From assembly GCF_014472395.1 (NCBI RefSeq), contig NZ_JACSZW010000001.1, positions 682,001 through 746,000 on the forward strand: a DNA stretch of 64,000 bases. The letters run 5' to 3'. Source of the stretch: Pedobacter sp. N36a (GTDB lineage Bacteria > Bacteroidota > Bacteroidia > Sphingobacteriales > Sphingobacteriaceae). Below are positions 16,469-25,391 of the stretch, piece by piece. The notes under the pieces were generated by a model. It was given only the letters and a program-made list of their open reading frames with translations, did not search any database and was not told where the DNA came from. Position numbers and translations under genes: made by a program. Position 1 is the first letter of the stretch; every line of letters begins with the position of its first letter.

Positions 16469-16499
16469 ATTGCATACTTAGATTTAATTGCTACTTTTG
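16469..16499 (+). promoter_or_regulatory. Promoter of tRNA-Cys
   Basis: A -33 element ATTG (16469-16472) and a -7 element TACTTTTG (16492-16499) are separated by exactly 19 bp. This matches the Bacteroidota primary sigma consensus (TTTG, 19-21 bp, TAnnTTTG) with one mismatch. It lies 19 bp before the mature tRNA. Confidence 0.7.
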
Positions 16500-16518
16500 C
16501 ATTCTAATTTTTTAGAAA

Positions 16519-16589
16519 GGTCGAGTGGCCGAGTGGCTAGGCAGAGGTCTGCAAAACCTCCTACAGCGGTTCGAATCCGCTCTCGACCT
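16519..16589 (+). tRNA. tRNA-Cys (anticodon GCA)
   Basis: The acceptor stem GGTCGAG pairs with CTCGACC (16582-16588), followed by discriminator T, which is the rule for tRNA-Cys. The anticodon loop CTGCAAA gives anticodon GCA. The T arm carries GGTTCGAATCC. The CCA end is not encoded. The cloverleaf is complete at 71 nt. Confidence 0.97.
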
Positions 16590-16626
16590 CAGATTTACAA
16601 TAAATAAAAAAATAAAGGGTTACACC

Positions 16627-16803
16627 ATGGCAGTTACTAGATTAAAAAGAAAAGACAGAAGAAATAAGACTTTCGCTAAATTAGATGTGAAAAACTTAAA
16701 ATTAGCGACTAACATTGAATTAGGTAGCCGTTCTAAACAGTCTACTACAGATCAATTGGCTAAAAACAATGCTGTTCTAGACAAACTTACTGCGAGAGCA
16801 TAA
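16627..16803 (+). CDS. Small basic conserved protein
   Basis: 58 residues from ATG 16627 (MAVTRLKRKDRRNKTFAKLD). The upstream part of the open frame is tRNA sequence and is not coding. The N-terminus is strongly basic and the remainder is polar and helical (LGSRSKQSTTDQLAKNN). Small proteins of this type are seen near tRNA-Cys in related genomes as I recall them, but I know no function; binding to RNA or the ribosome is an inference from charge. A terminator follows 22 bp later, so tRNA and protein may share one transcript. Confidence 0.75.
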   Translation: MAVTRLKRKDRRNKTFAKLDVKNLKLATNIELGSRSKQSTTDQLAKNNAVLDKLTARA

Positions 16804-16824
16804 GTTTCTGTTACCAGAAATAAG

Positions 16825-16853
16825 AAAGACTTTAGGAGATTCCTAAGGTCTTT
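16825..16853 (+). terminator. Terminator after the small basic protein
   Basis: The stem AAAGACTTTAGGA pairs with TCCTAAGGTCTTT around a 3-nt loop, followed by a run of T. It ends the tRNA-Cys/small protein unit and isolates the SRP RNA gene downstream. Confidence 0.8.
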
Positions 16854-16895
16854 TTTCGTTTTTAGCATACTGTACATTTCTTCCCTGCGCTACAT

Positions 16896-16981
16896 AAAAT
16901 CAGCAAATCTATTCTAAGGCTGGAAAATTTGCCCGGAAGGGAGCAAACCTTCCTAGGCCTTCTCACAGACCTGCTGATTTT
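16896..16981 (+). ncRNA. ffs: Signal recognition particle RNA (4.5S type)
   Basis: The outer helix AAAATCAGCA (16896-16905) pairs perfectly with TGCTGATTTT (16972-16981). Near the apex is GCCCGGAAGGGAGC, which matches the conserved SRP helix-8 tip (GGAA tetraloop closed by C-G pairs, then the asymmetric A-containing loop that binds Ffh). About 86 nt is normal for the small bacterial SRP RNA without an Alu domain. It lies in an 333-bp space between the small protein gene and pyrD, on the plus strand as drawn. Confidence 0.85.
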
Positions 16982-17045
16982 CTTTCAAGCCTCAGTATGA
17001 TGCTTATTACCGCTATATTCTTAAATTATCAGGCATAAAAAAAGC

Positions 17046-17067
17046 AGTAATGATTGATTTCATTACT
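17046..17067. terminator. Hairpin between SRP RNA and pyrD
   Basis: AGTAATGA pairs with TCATTACT around a 6-nt loop, with an A-run on one side and a T-rich stretch on the other. It could end transcription of the SRP RNA from the left or of pyrD from the right. Confidence 0.5.
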
Positions 17068-17136
17068 ACTTCTATTTGAATCAATATATCGGAACGAATT
17101 AAGGTTGAATTCCTAAGTCAAAGCCAATTCCCATAT

Positions 17137-18165
17137 TTAAACGAGTTCTTTGCAAATCTTTCTCACAATACCTGGGCCTTCATAAATAAAGCCAGTATAG
17201 AGCTGTACAAGTGACGCACCAGCCTCCAGCTTATCTTTAGCATCCTGAGCAGAGTGAATACCGCCAACACCAATGATAGGGAATGCCTTATTTGATTTCG
17301 TAGAGATGTACCTGATCACCTCTGTTGAACGTGTAGTTAAAGGCTTCCCGCTCAATCCACCAGCTTCTCCGGTTAATTCAGCCGGACTATTCAATCCGCT
17401 CTTATCAATAGTGGTATTAGTAGCGATAACACCAGCAATACCAGTTTGTAAAACGATTTCTACAATATCATCCAATTGCTCATTGGTCAAGTCTGGAGCA
17501 ATTTTTAATAAGATTGGTCTGCTTGTTGGATGCGTTAGATTTCTTTGCTGTAAAGTATTCAATAGGCTCATCAGCGGGGCTTTCTCTTGCAGTGCTCTTA
17601 ATCCTGGGGTATTTGGAGAACTTACATTCACCACGAAGTAATCCACTACGTCAAATAAACGATCGAAACATTTGATGTAATCGCTTACCGCATCCTCATT
17701 AGGTGTATTTTTATTTTTACCGATATTACCACCAATTACGATGCTTTTATCTTTCAGTTTTAACAAGCGTAACCGCTCTGCTAGCGTATCTACCCCTTTA
17801 TTATTGAAGCCCATGCGGTTGATGATCGCTGAGTCTTCCTGTAAACGAAACATACGTGGTGCATCGTTCCCAGGCTGTGGTAAAGGCGTTACCGTTCCCA
17901 CTTCAATGAAACCGAATCCCAGATTACTCAGCGCTTCTACATATTCTCCGTTTTTATCAAAACCTGCAGCCAGTCCAACGGGGTTTCTAAACTTGATACC
18001 AAATACTTCACGTTCCAGTCCTTTGATATTGACATCAAAGCTACTGCGCAAAATTGTTTTTCCCATTGGGAAGTGATCATTGAACCATTTTAATTGTTTC
18101 ACCACAAAATGGTGTACTTTTTCAGGATCAAACTGGAAGAATAAAGGTTTTATTAGACGGTACAT
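17137..18165 (-). CDS. pyrD: Dihydroorotate dehydrogenase (quinone), class 2
   Basis: 342 residues from ATG 18165 ([20 protein letters not shown]), the usual class 2 start and length; the open frame continues upstream to 18312, but that part is not family-like. The FMN/substrate motifs are [26 protein letters not shown] (with the class 2 catalytic Ser), ATNTTID and [11 protein letters not shown]. The N-terminal helical pair anchors the enzyme to the inner membrane, where it oxidises dihydroorotate and passes electrons to menaquinone in pyrimidine synthesis. It is a single-gene unit, and other pyr genes are not nearby. Confidence 0.95.
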   Translation of the reverse strand: MYRLIKPLFFQFDPEKVHHFVVKQLKWFNDHFPMGKTILRSSFDVNIKGLEREVFGIKFRNPVGLAAGFDKNGEYVEALSNLGFGFIEVGTVTPLPQPGNDAPRMFRLQEDSAIINRMGFNNKGVDTLAERLRLLKLKDKSIVIGGNIGKNKNTPNEDAVSDYIKCFDRLFDVVDYFVVNVSSPNTPGLRALQEKAPLMSLLNTLQQRNLTHPTSRPILLKIAPDLTNEQLDDIVEIVLQTGIAGVIATNTTIDKSGLNSPAELTGEAGGLSGKPLTTRSTEVIRYISTKSNKAFPIIGVGGIHSAQDAKDKLEAGASLVQLYTGFIYEGPGIVRKICKELV

Positions 18166-18444
18166 GTAACGAATATAGAAACGTTTGGATATAGGACAAC
18201 GGGTTTGAGATGATGGTATCCTGAGATACAACACCTTCCCTCCCAAAAACGCAAAAATACGCAGTAATGTTAACAATGCAGTAACAATAGCTATAAAATT
18301 CATTGCCCACAAAACCGTCTATTTTCTATCAGCGCTCCGAAAAACGCGTAAATCCCCTCATAACACGTATTTAACCCTTCCTATCCCTTAAAAATAAATT
18401 ACAAATCCGTCAAATTTAATGCAATTGTAGAGCAAACAAAATCG

Positions 18445-18452
18445 TATTTTTG
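18445..18452 (+). promoter_or_regulatory. -7 box directly before the ABC-F gene
   Basis: TATTTTTG fits the Bacteroidota -7 consensus TAnnTTTG. Only 7 nt separate it from the ATG at 18460, which implies a leaderless or nearly leaderless mRNA. An ATTG lies 17 bp upstream, slightly short for the -33 spacing. Confidence 0.55.
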
Positions 18453-18459
18453 CAGGCAA

Positions 18460-20376
18460 ATGATTTCAATAAACGACTTAACATTCCTGATAGGCTCCAG
18501 AGCTTTATACGACGAGGCAAACTGGCACATTAAACCAGGAGAAAGAATTGGATTAATCGGAGCCAATGGAACCGGTAAATCTACCCTTCTAAAAATAATA
18601 GTTGGCGAGTATGGCCCTTCTTCAGGCAGTATTTCCATGTCGAAAGACCTGAAAATAGGCTACTTGAACCAGGATTTACTTTCTTACGATTCACACCATA
18701 GCATTTTACACGTAGCAATGGAGGCCTTTGAACGCCAAAATCAGCTGCATGATGAAATTGAAGAACTCTTAAAAAAGATAGAAACAGATTACTCTGAAGA
18801 AGTATTGAACAAACTGAGCGATAAACAGCAGGAGTTTGAAGCTTTAGATGGGTATAGCATAGAATATAGAGCCAATGAAATCCTCGCAGGTCTTGGTTTC
18901 AGTACGGAAGATCAGCACAGACCATTAAACACCTTCTCCGGAGGGTGGAGAATGCGGGTAATGCTGGCAAAGATTCTTTTGCAGACTCCAGACATTCTTT
19001 TGCTGGATGAGCCTACCAACCACATGGATTTACCTTCCATCAAATGGCTGGAAACTTATTTATTGAGCTTTGAAGGTGCCATTGTGATCGTTTCTCACGA
19101 TAGGTATTTCTTAGACAAAGTAGTGAACCGTATCGTAGAATCCCGCAAAGGAAAACTAACTCCTTATGCTGGTAACTATACCTTCTATCTGGAAGAAAAA
19201 TCACTGCGTGGAGAGATTCAAAAGGGAGAATTTAAAAATCAGCAGGCTAAAATCAAGCAGGAAGAGCGTTTGATCGAGCGTTTCCGTGCCAAAGCTTCTA
19301 AAGCGAAAATGGCACAGTCGAGGATGAAAGCCCTGGATAAAATGGAACGTGTAGAGGATGTTGATGACGACAATCCAACGGTAAACTTCCAGTTTAAGTT
19401 CTCTAAACCTTCAGGACGCCACGTGATCCGCGTAGAAGAAGCTTACAAGAGCTATCCAAACATCGATATCTTAAACAATGCAGATGGTTTAATTGAAAAA
19501 GGTGATAAAATCGCTTTAATCGGTGCAAATGGTAAAGGTAAATCGACCTTATTACGTATCATCGCAGGTGCAGAAGAATTTGAGGGTAAATGTGAAATTG
19601 GTCATAATGTAACCACTACTTTCTTCGCGCAGCATCAATTGGAATCTTTACACCTGGACAACACGATTCTTGAAGAATTGCAGGCTTTCGCGCCTAAGCA
19701 TACTGATACAGAATTACGTGGAATTTTAGGCTGTTTCCTTTTTACTGGTGATGATGTTTTCAAGAAAATCCGTGTATTATCCGGAGGAGAGAAATCAAGA
19801 GTAGCCCTGGCTAAATCTTTAACCACAGACTCTAACTTCCTGATTCTGGATGAGCCTACGAATCACTTGGACATTCAGTCTGTGAATATCCTGATCCAAG
19901 CTTTAACGCAATATGAAGGTACTTTTATTGCGGTATCCCACGATAGGTATTTCTTAGATAACGTAGCTAATAAAATCTGGTTTATCGAAGATCAGGACAT
20001 CAAAGAATATCCGGGTACCTACGCAGAATACGAAGAATGGAATTCAAAAAGAGTCCCTTCTCCAGCAACCAGTATTCCGGTTAGACCTGATAAAGAGGTG
20101 AAACCTAAAGCAGCCGTAGTAGAGAAATCTGCTCCAAATACACAGCAGCAGCTTAAAAAGCTGAATGAGCAATTGAAAAAGATTGAAACAGAAATCGCTG
20201 AATTTGAGAAAAGTGTGAAAGCTATTGAAGCACAAATCGCTGATGAAGCTGTATATTCAAATATAGGAAAGCTAGCTGAAGCTAATAAAAGTTATACTGA
20301 AGCCAAACATCAGCTAGACAATGCCCAGAATAAATGGGAAGAACTGGCTTCCGATATTATGGAATTAGAAGGATAA
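18460..20376 (+). CDS. ABC-F family ATPase (Uup/YdiF-like)
   Basis: 638 residues with two ABC cassettes and no membrane segments, which is the ABC-F layout. Cassette 1 has GANGTGKST (about 34-42), signature FSGGWRMRV, Walker B LLLDEPTNHMD. Cassette 2 has GANGKGKST, signature LSGGEKSRV, LILDEPTNHLD. The linker contains the basic helical P-site tRNA interaction motif region (FRAKASKAKMAQSRMKAL). A C-terminal coiled coil (about 570-638) is like that in Uup. ABC-F proteins act on the ribosome to resolve stalled or unusual translation; resistance members exist, but nothing marks this one as such. It is translationally coupled to the next gene (stop and start overlap by one base). Confidence 0.92.
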   Translation: MISINDLTFLIGSRALYDEANWHIKPGERIGLIGANGTGKSTLLKIIVGEYGPSSGSISMSKDLKIGYLNQDLLSYDSHHSILHVAMEAFERQNQLHDEIEELLKKIETDYSEEVLNKLSDKQQEFEALDGYSIEYRANEILAGLGFSTEDQHRPLNTFSGGWRMRVMLAKILLQTPDILLLDEPTNHMDLPSIKWLETYLLSFEGAIVIVSHDRYFLDKVVNRIVESRKGKLTPYAGNYTFYLEEKSLRGEIQKGEFKNQQAKIKQEERLIERFRAKASKAKMAQSRMKALDKMERVEDVDDDNPTVNFQFKFSKPSGRHVIRVEEAYKSYPNIDILNNADGLIEKGDKIALIGANGKGKSTLLRIIAGAEEFEGKCEIGHNVTTTFFAQHQLESLHLDNTILEELQAFAPKHTDTELRGILGCFLFTGDDVFKKIRVLSGGEKSRVALAKSLTTDSNFLILDEPTNHLDIQSVNILIQALTQYEGTFIAVSHDRYFLDNVANKIWFIEDQDIKEYPGTYAEYEEWNSKRVPSPATSIPVRPDKEVKPKAAVVEKSAPNTQQQLKKLNEQLKKIETEIAEFEKSVKAIEAQIADEAVYSNIGKLAEANKSYTEAKHQLDNAQNKWEELASDIMELEG

Positions 20377-21644
20377 TGATAAAACTAAGCGGATTGTTTT
20401 TCGTGCTGTTATTAAGTATGCAAATTGCTGTGGCTCAGGACCAGCAATTTGTATACGATAACAAAGTATATTTACCGGAAATCCGGACGATACAATGTTA
20501 TAATACACAAAAAGAACAGTCGCTTCCTGTGATTGCTTTAAACTCTAATGAGCTTTTGTACTTCTCTTTTGACAACCTGAACGGTGGCAGTAAAATCTAT
20601 TCTTACACCATAGAACATTGTACTTCCGATTGGAAACCTTCCCGTCTTTCTCCTTTGGATTATCTGAATGGTATGTCGGAAGACCGCATTACAGAGTATA
20701 AATACTCTTTTGGCACCCTGCAGCAATATACAAATTATGCCCTTACTTTACCGAATTACCAGATTAAACCGAAAATTTCCGGTAATTACCTATTGAAAGT
20801 ATATGAAGATGGCAATCCTCAGAAACCTGTCGTTTCTCAACGGTTTTATGTAGTGGATAAACAAATTGCCATTGGGATAAATATTACCGCTAGTCCGCAG
20901 GTTGACTTACGTCGGACACATCAGAAAGTCGATTTTACGATTTCTCATAGCAACCCAATTCAGAATCCATCTCTAGATTTAAAAGCAGTGGTGATGCAGA
21001 ATGGCATTCCACAAACTGCTTCCTGGAATAAGACACCCACGTTTGTCAGACCAGGTTCCTTGGTTTACAACGATGTAAACAACAATGATTTTCCTGGAGG
21101 GAATGAGTTTAGAAAGTTTGACATGCGTAGCTTCCGTTATAAGGCCGAAAATGTAAAAGAAATCATTAGGGACACGACCAACAAAGTGATTCTTTTTAAT
21201 GATCAAAACGGAAATGTGGCCAAGTTTACCAATCAATTTGATGAAAATGGCAGCTTTTTCATTAGAAATCAGGATGGTCGTGATGCCAATATAGAGAGTG
21301 ATTATGCCCGCGTTTATTTTACTTTAAATTCTGCTGTTCCCAATACACCAGGTGATGCATACGTGGTTGGTCGTTTTAACAATTACCTCCTTAATGAAGC
21401 TAGTAAGCTAGTGTATGACCCCGCGACTAAACGTTTCCATACCAGTATCCCCTTAAAACAAGGGCTTTATGACTATAAATACGTTTGGCTGGATAAACAA
21501 ACAGGTAAAACTAACCTGAGCACTTTTGAAGGTTCTTTCTTTGAAACGGAAAACACTTATCAGGTATATGTGTATTACCGAAAACCGGGATCCCGCTGGG
21601 AAGAACTGATTGGCTTTGTCAATGTAAACACGACTAAACGATAG
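20376..21644 (+). CDS. Type IX secretion system plug protein (DUF5103)
   Basis: 422 residues from ATG 20376, whose A is the last base of the ABC-F stop. Signal peptide MIKLSGLFFVLLLSMQIAVA, cut before QDQQF. The body is beta-rich: residues about 25-130 contain IRTIQCYN and IEHCTSDWKPSRLSPLDYL, typical of the T9SS plug domain (PF17116 type), and an immunoglobulin-like C-terminal domain has PGDAYVVGRFNNYLLNE. The plug protein gates the SprA outer-membrane channel of the type IX system. It presumably acts in the periplasm or outer membrane. It converges on the amylase gene with an 11-bp overlap. Confidence 0.85.
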   Translation: MIKLSGLFFVLLLSMQIAVAQDQQFVYDNKVYLPEIRTIQCYNTQKEQSLPVIALNSNELLYFSFDNLNGGSKIYSYTIEHCTSDWKPSRLSPLDYLNGMSEDRITEYKYSFGTLQQYTNYALTLPNYQIKPKISGNYLLKVYEDGNPQKPVVSQRFYVVDKQIAIGINITASPQVDLRRTHQKVDFTISHSNPIQNPSLDLKAVVMQNGIPQTASWNKTPTFVRPGSLVYNDVNNNDFPGGNEFRKFDMRSFRYKAENVKEIIRDTTNKVILFNDQNGNVAKFTNQFDENGSFFIRNQDGRDANIESDYARVYFTLNSAVPNTPGDAYVVGRFNNYLLNEASKLVYDPATKRFHTSIPLKQGLYDYKYVWLDKQTGKTNLSTFEGSFFETENTYQVYVYYRKPGSRWEELIGFVNVNTTKR

Positions 21645-23118
21645 TCCATACCGAGACGCTTTCCGCATTGCAGAAAAATTCTGCCCATCCATTCTGATCC
21701 ACAGTAATGGATTCTTTTCTATTGCCTAAGACATCAATCATTGTCTTTCCGATATTTTCCTGCCCCATTTCCATTGCTTTGAATCCTTCCGCAGCATTGC
21801 TCATGATCACTGCAATACCCGAATTTTCTTTTTCAGGAATGCCGGCCCTTGTCCAGCCAATACAGTTTGGGAAGTCCAGGTAATCACGCTGCAAGCCATA
21901 AGACAGGTCTTTTCTGATCCTCATCATCTCCGGCAATTCGGCTAAAGGAACCAGATTTACTTCTACCAAATCTTCTTCTTTATCTTCGTCCTTATATTTT
22001 GCACCATATAAGTCAGTATAGAAAACACATGGAATTCCGTCTTCTCTTAATAAAATCAGCGCATAAGCCAATGGGCGAAACCAAAAATCGATATAAGATT
22101 CCAAAGCTTGTAAAGGCTGAGAATCATGGTTATCGACAAATGTAACGGCATACATCGGCTGCGCCTGAACTAAGGTTCCTTCAAATATTTTAGACAGATC
22201 ATATTGTTCTTTTTCTTCTCCGGCCAGGAAAAGCTGATGGTGAAGTAAGGAATCAAACAACTGCATCCGTCCTTTTGTAATTTCCAAATATTGCTCCAGC
22301 TCTGCTACATTATCGATATTCCAATTTTCTGCGACAACAAAAAAGGAAGTATCGAAAGTTTCATTCATGTGGTCCAGCCACTCGATCAGGTAATCTGTGG
22401 CGATATGTTTTACGGCATCCAGACGAAAGCCTTTCATCCCACAGCTGTTTACGTACCATTCGCCCCATCGTTTCAGCTCTTCCCGAACGGCTGGGTTTCG
22501 AAACTCAATGTCATTGTACATCAGGTAGTCGTAATTGCCAAGTTCTTTGGAAGGCACATCTTCCCAACCTTCACCGTATACATTCTGAATGGAATAGATT
22601 CCCGTTTCTTTTAAATCTTCTGCCCAATCTATGCCGCTAAAACAGTCTTTATCCCAAATGAACTGGGAATACTCGCCATTTCTACCTTTAAAAGTGAACT
22701 TTGTCCAGGCTTCAATCTCGAAAGACTCAGAAGTAAATTCTACCCTGTCATCTGGATTCACACTCCTCACCATGACTTTTTCCAGTTCATCCCCCCCTGC
22801 TTTATGGTTAAAAACGATGTCGGCAATTACATTTACTCCATTTTTTTGAAGCAGCTGAATTGCATTTTGATAATCTTCCTTTGTGCCGTATTTTGTAGGT
22901 ATCGTATGCTTCTGGTCGAATTCGCCAAGGTCGTACAGATCATAAGGATCATAGCCTACTGAGGATGGCCCAGAATTAGCTTTATAAGCAGGTGGAAACC
23001 AGACGCCTGTAATCCCCATCTGCGCAAGATTTTCTGCTTCTTTTCCTGCTTTAATCCATAAGTTGTCGGCTTCATTATAGTACCAGTGGAAGTACTGAAA
23101 AAGGGTTTGATTGTCCAT
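21634..23118 (-). CDS. Cytoplasmic alpha-amylase, GH13 family
   Basis: 494 residues without a signal peptide, so it is expected in the cytoplasm and probably acts on glycogen or imported maltodextrins. GH13 landmarks are VIADIVFNHKAGG (region I), GFRLDAVKHI with nucleophile Asp (region II), VVAENWN with acid/base Glu (region III) and FVDNHDSQPLQ with transition-state Asp (region IV). The opening FQYFHWYYNEADNLW and GVWFPPAYK fits the AmyA/GH13_5 subfamily. The length is normal. Its stop lies within the last codons of the convergent plug-protein gene. Confidence 0.93.
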   Translation of the reverse strand: MDNQTLFQYFHWYYNEADNLWIKAGKEAENLAQMGITGVWFPPAYKANSGPSSVGYDPYDLYDLGEFDQKHTIPTKYGTKEDYQNAIQLLQKNGVNVIADIVFNHKAGGDELEKVMVRSVNPDDRVEFTSESFEIEAWTKFTFKGRNGEYSQFIWDKDCFSGIDWAEDLKETGIYSIQNVYGEGWEDVPSKELGNYDYLMYNDIEFRNPAVREELKRWGEWYVNSCGMKGFRLDAVKHIATDYLIEWLDHMNETFDTSFFVVAENWNIDNVAELEQYLEITKGRMQLFDSLLHHQLFLAGEEKEQYDLSKIFEGTLVQAQPMYAVTFVDNHDSQPLQALESYIDFWFRPLAYALILLREDGIPCVFYTDLYGAKYKDEDKEEDLVEVNLVPLAELPEMMRIRKDLSYGLQRDYLDFPNCIGWTRAGIPEKENSGIAVIMSNAAEGFKAMEMGQENIGKTMIDVLGNRKESITVDQNGWAEFFCNAESVSVWTIV

Positions 23119-23202
23119 ATTTTAGGATAACATCAACCACGTACATTTGTTTAAAAAAAACAGGCTCCTCCTGAAATTACTTCATGTATGTTCATTTTTA
23201 CT

Positions 23203-23210
23203 TACTTTTG
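23203..23210 (+). promoter_or_regulatory. -7 box directly before the thioesterase gene
   Basis: TACTTTTG matches the TAnnTTTG consensus and ends 8 nt before the ATG at 23219. It supports that start over the longer open frame from 23147 and implies a very short 5' leader. Confidence 0.5.
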
Positions 23211-23218
23211 CAGAGATT

Positions 23219-23740
23219 ATGAGTACAAAGATAAAAAGCCCGAAAGAGTCATTCACCATTATGAATGAGTTGGTATTGCCGAATGATACCAACACATTGA
23301 ACAATCTAATGGGAGGCCGATTGCTCCACTGGATGGACATCGCCGCTGCTATTTCTGCGCAAAAACACTGCAATAGGATTGTTGTTACTGCCTCGGTAGA
23401 CAATGTATCTTTTAAACAGCCCATCAAATTGGGTGATGTAATTACCATTGAAGCAAAAGTAACACGCGCATTCAATACCTCAGTAGAGGTGAGATTGGAT
23501 GTATGGGCGGAAAATATTCCATCCGGAGCGCGTGTAAAATCAAATGAAGCCTATTACACGTTTGTGGCCATCGATCAAAGTGGCAGAACGATTCCTGTTC
23601 CTGAAATATTGCCGGAAACAGAAGAGGAGATTGAATTATTTGCAGGTGCATTAAGAAGGAGACAACTTCGCTTAATACTGAGCGGTAAAATGAAGGCGAA
23701 CGACGCTAAAGAATTAAGAGCTTTGTTCTTCGAAGAGTAA
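23219..23740 (+). CDS. Acyl-CoA thioesterase, hotdog fold
   Basis: 173 residues from ATG 23219 (MSTKIKSPKESFTIMNELVL). The hotdog fold shows as NTLNNLMGGRLLHWMDIAAA, the helix-containing active-site region of YciA/BFIT-type thioesterases, followed by VTASVDNVSFKQPIKLGDV and AKVTRAFNTSVEVRLDVWAE. A C-terminal helical extension is rich in Arg/Glu (ALRRRQLRLI). It hydrolyses acyl-CoA to free acid and CoA in the cytoplasm; chain-length preference cannot be told. The antiporter gene follows 41 bp later on the same strand. Confidence 0.9.
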   Translation: MSTKIKSPKESFTIMNELVLPNDTNTLNNLMGGRLLHWMDIAAAISAQKHCNRIVVTASVDNVSFKQPIKLGDVITIEAKVTRAFNTSVEVRLDVWAENIPSGARVKSNEAYYTFVAIDQSGRTIPVPEILPETEEEIELFAGALRRRQLRLILSGKMKANDAKELRALFFEE

Positions 23741-23781
23741 AATTATACCTCAATAAATTAGATAGATACTAAAAGAAAAAT

Positions 23782-24978
23782 ATGACGACATATACCACAT
23801 TAATCATTTTGAGCGGACTCGTCATATTTTCTTATCTCTTCGATCTTGTTGCCAGTAAGACCAAACTTCCCTCCGTTTTACTACTGTTATTATTGGGCAT
23901 TGGCTTACGTGTCCTGGTAGATAAACTCCATTTACACACCTTTGATTTTCTGACCATACTGCCTACTTTAGGTACGGTAGGTCTGATTTTGATTGTGTTC
24001 GAAGGTTCACTCGAGCTTAAATATGAAAAGGAAAAGAATAAACTGATCAAAGGCGCATTTTTCTCCGCTTTTTTTGTGCTGTTAGCTACCGTATCCGTGA
24101 TCACCTTCATCATTTATCAAATCACCGGAAAAGAGCTGTATGTTTGTTTTACAAATGCGATCCCATTCAGTGTGATCAGCTCGGCTATTGCCATTCCCTC
24201 CGCAGCCGCGTTAAGTAAAAAAAGTAAGGAGTTCATCATTTATGAATCTTCCTTTTCAGATATTTTAAGCATTATTCTTTTCAATTTTGCCATTACCAAT
24301 CCGCACATTTCATTGTCTTCTTTTGCAGGATTAGGGCTAAATACTTTATTAATTATTGTCTTATCGGCGATTTCATGTATTACCCTGCTGTATTTAATGG
24401 GGAGAATTTCGCACCATATTAAGTTTTTCCTGATCATTTCTATTCTGATCCTGGTGTATGCAATAGGACAGTCTTATCATTTGTCTTCATTAGTACTCAT
24501 TCTGGCTTTCGGATTGTTCTTAAACAATGCAGACACCATTAAACATGCCTATTTCAGGAGTGTTTTTATCTATAAAAACTTATCAAATGATCTAACACAG
24601 CTGTACCAGCTTTCTGCAGAAAGTGCGTTCATTATCCGTACGTTTTTCTTTGTGATTTTTGGCTTTACAATGAATATCTACGCTTTGAATGATGCGCCAG
24701 TCATTGCCAATGGATTGATCATTTTAGCGACTATCTTTATCATCCGCTTCGCTTACCTGAAGATCTTCAGAAAAGAAAATAGTGGTTCGGAAAGCTTTAT
24801 TGCTCCTAGAGGTTTGATTAGTATTCTGCTTTACTTTAACCTGCCTCCAGCATTAAAAATACCAGAGGTAGGCACGGCTTTCCTGTTCCTTGTCGTACTT
24901 GGATCCAGCCTGATTATGAGTGTCGGATTGCTAGCTGCGAAGAAAGTTATCCATACTGCAGAAGATAAGGCTCATTAA
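23782..24978 (+). CDS. Monovalent cation:proton antiporter, CPA family
   Basis: 398 residues with 11-13 predicted membrane helices. Features that fit the CPA1/CPA2 superfamily are LPSVLLLLLLGIGLRVL in TM2, TLGTVGLILIVFEGSLELKY around TM3-4, and the unwound-helix region SSAIAIPSAAALS with YESSFSDILSIILF. The acidic residues in ESSFSD are at the place of the ion-binding ND/DD pair. There is no cytosolic TrkA domain. It should exchange Na+ or K+ for protons at the inner membrane. The 3' end overlaps the convergent EVE gene by 4 bp. Confidence 0.85.
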   Translation: MTTYTTLIILSGLVIFSYLFDLVASKTKLPSVLLLLLLGIGLRVLVDKLHLHTFDFLTILPTLGTVGLILIVFEGSLELKYEKEKNKLIKGAFFSAFFVLLATVSVITFIIYQITGKELYVCFTNAIPFSVISSAIAIPSAAALSKKSKEFIIYESSFSDILSIILFNFAITNPHISLSSFAGLGLNTLLIIVLSAISCITLLYLMGRISHHIKFFLIISILILVYAIGQSYHLSSLVLILAFGLFLNNADTIKHAYFRSVFIYKNLSNDLTQLYQLSAESAFIIRTFFFVIFGFTMNIYALNDAPVIANGLIILATIFIIRFAYLKIFRKENSGSESFIAPRGLISILLYFNLPPALKIPEVGTAFLFLVVLGSSLIMSVGLLAAKKVIHTAEDKAH

Positions 24979-25391
24979 ACAGACCCCATTTCCAGGATTT
25001 TGTCAAACTCTTCCGCTTTCAGTGGCATCACCGATAAACGTCCTTGTCTGACTAATGAAATGTCTTGTAAGCTTTCTTCTGCTTTGATTTGTTCTAAGGA
25101 TACCGGTGTTTTTAAAGCCTCTACTGGTGCTAAATCTACTACTACCCATTTAATATCATCCGTAGTCGGATCCTGATAAAATTCCTTTACTACTTTGGCA
25201 ATTCCGACTACATTTTTACCTTCATTACTATGGTAAAACAGCACAAAATCACCTTCTTTCATAGCTTTCAGGTTGTTGCGTGCCTGGTAATTCCTTACAC
25301 CATCCCAAAAGGTACGGCCATCTTTGTTAAACTGATCCCAACTGTATTTAAACGGTTCACTTTTTACTAACCAAAATTGTGTGTTTTTCAT
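24975..25391 (-). CDS. EVE domain protein
   Basis: 138 residues, a single EVE (PUA-like) domain: FWLVKSEPFKYSWDQF at the start, then WDGVRNYQARNNLKAMKEGD, VLFYHSNEGKNVVGIAKV, and the C-terminal PLKAEEFDKILEM. The EVE fold binds modified bases in DNA or RNA and is found both as a stand-alone housekeeping protein (as here) and as a reader in modified-DNA restriction. There is no attached nuclease, so the housekeeping type is more likely. Confidence 0.92.
   Translation of the reverse strand: MKNTQFWLVKSEPFKYSWDQFNKDGRTFWDGVRNYQARNNLKAMKEGDFVLFYHSNEGKNVVGIAKVVKEFYQDPTTDDIKWVVVDLAPVEALKTPVSLEQIKAEESLQDISLVRQGRLSVMPLKAEEFDKILEMGSV

Noticed and set aside
24975..25391. The EVE domain protein as part of a modified-DNA restriction system.
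   Set aside because: It is a single-domain protein without an attached nuclease or McrBC-like partner, so the housekeeping type fits better.
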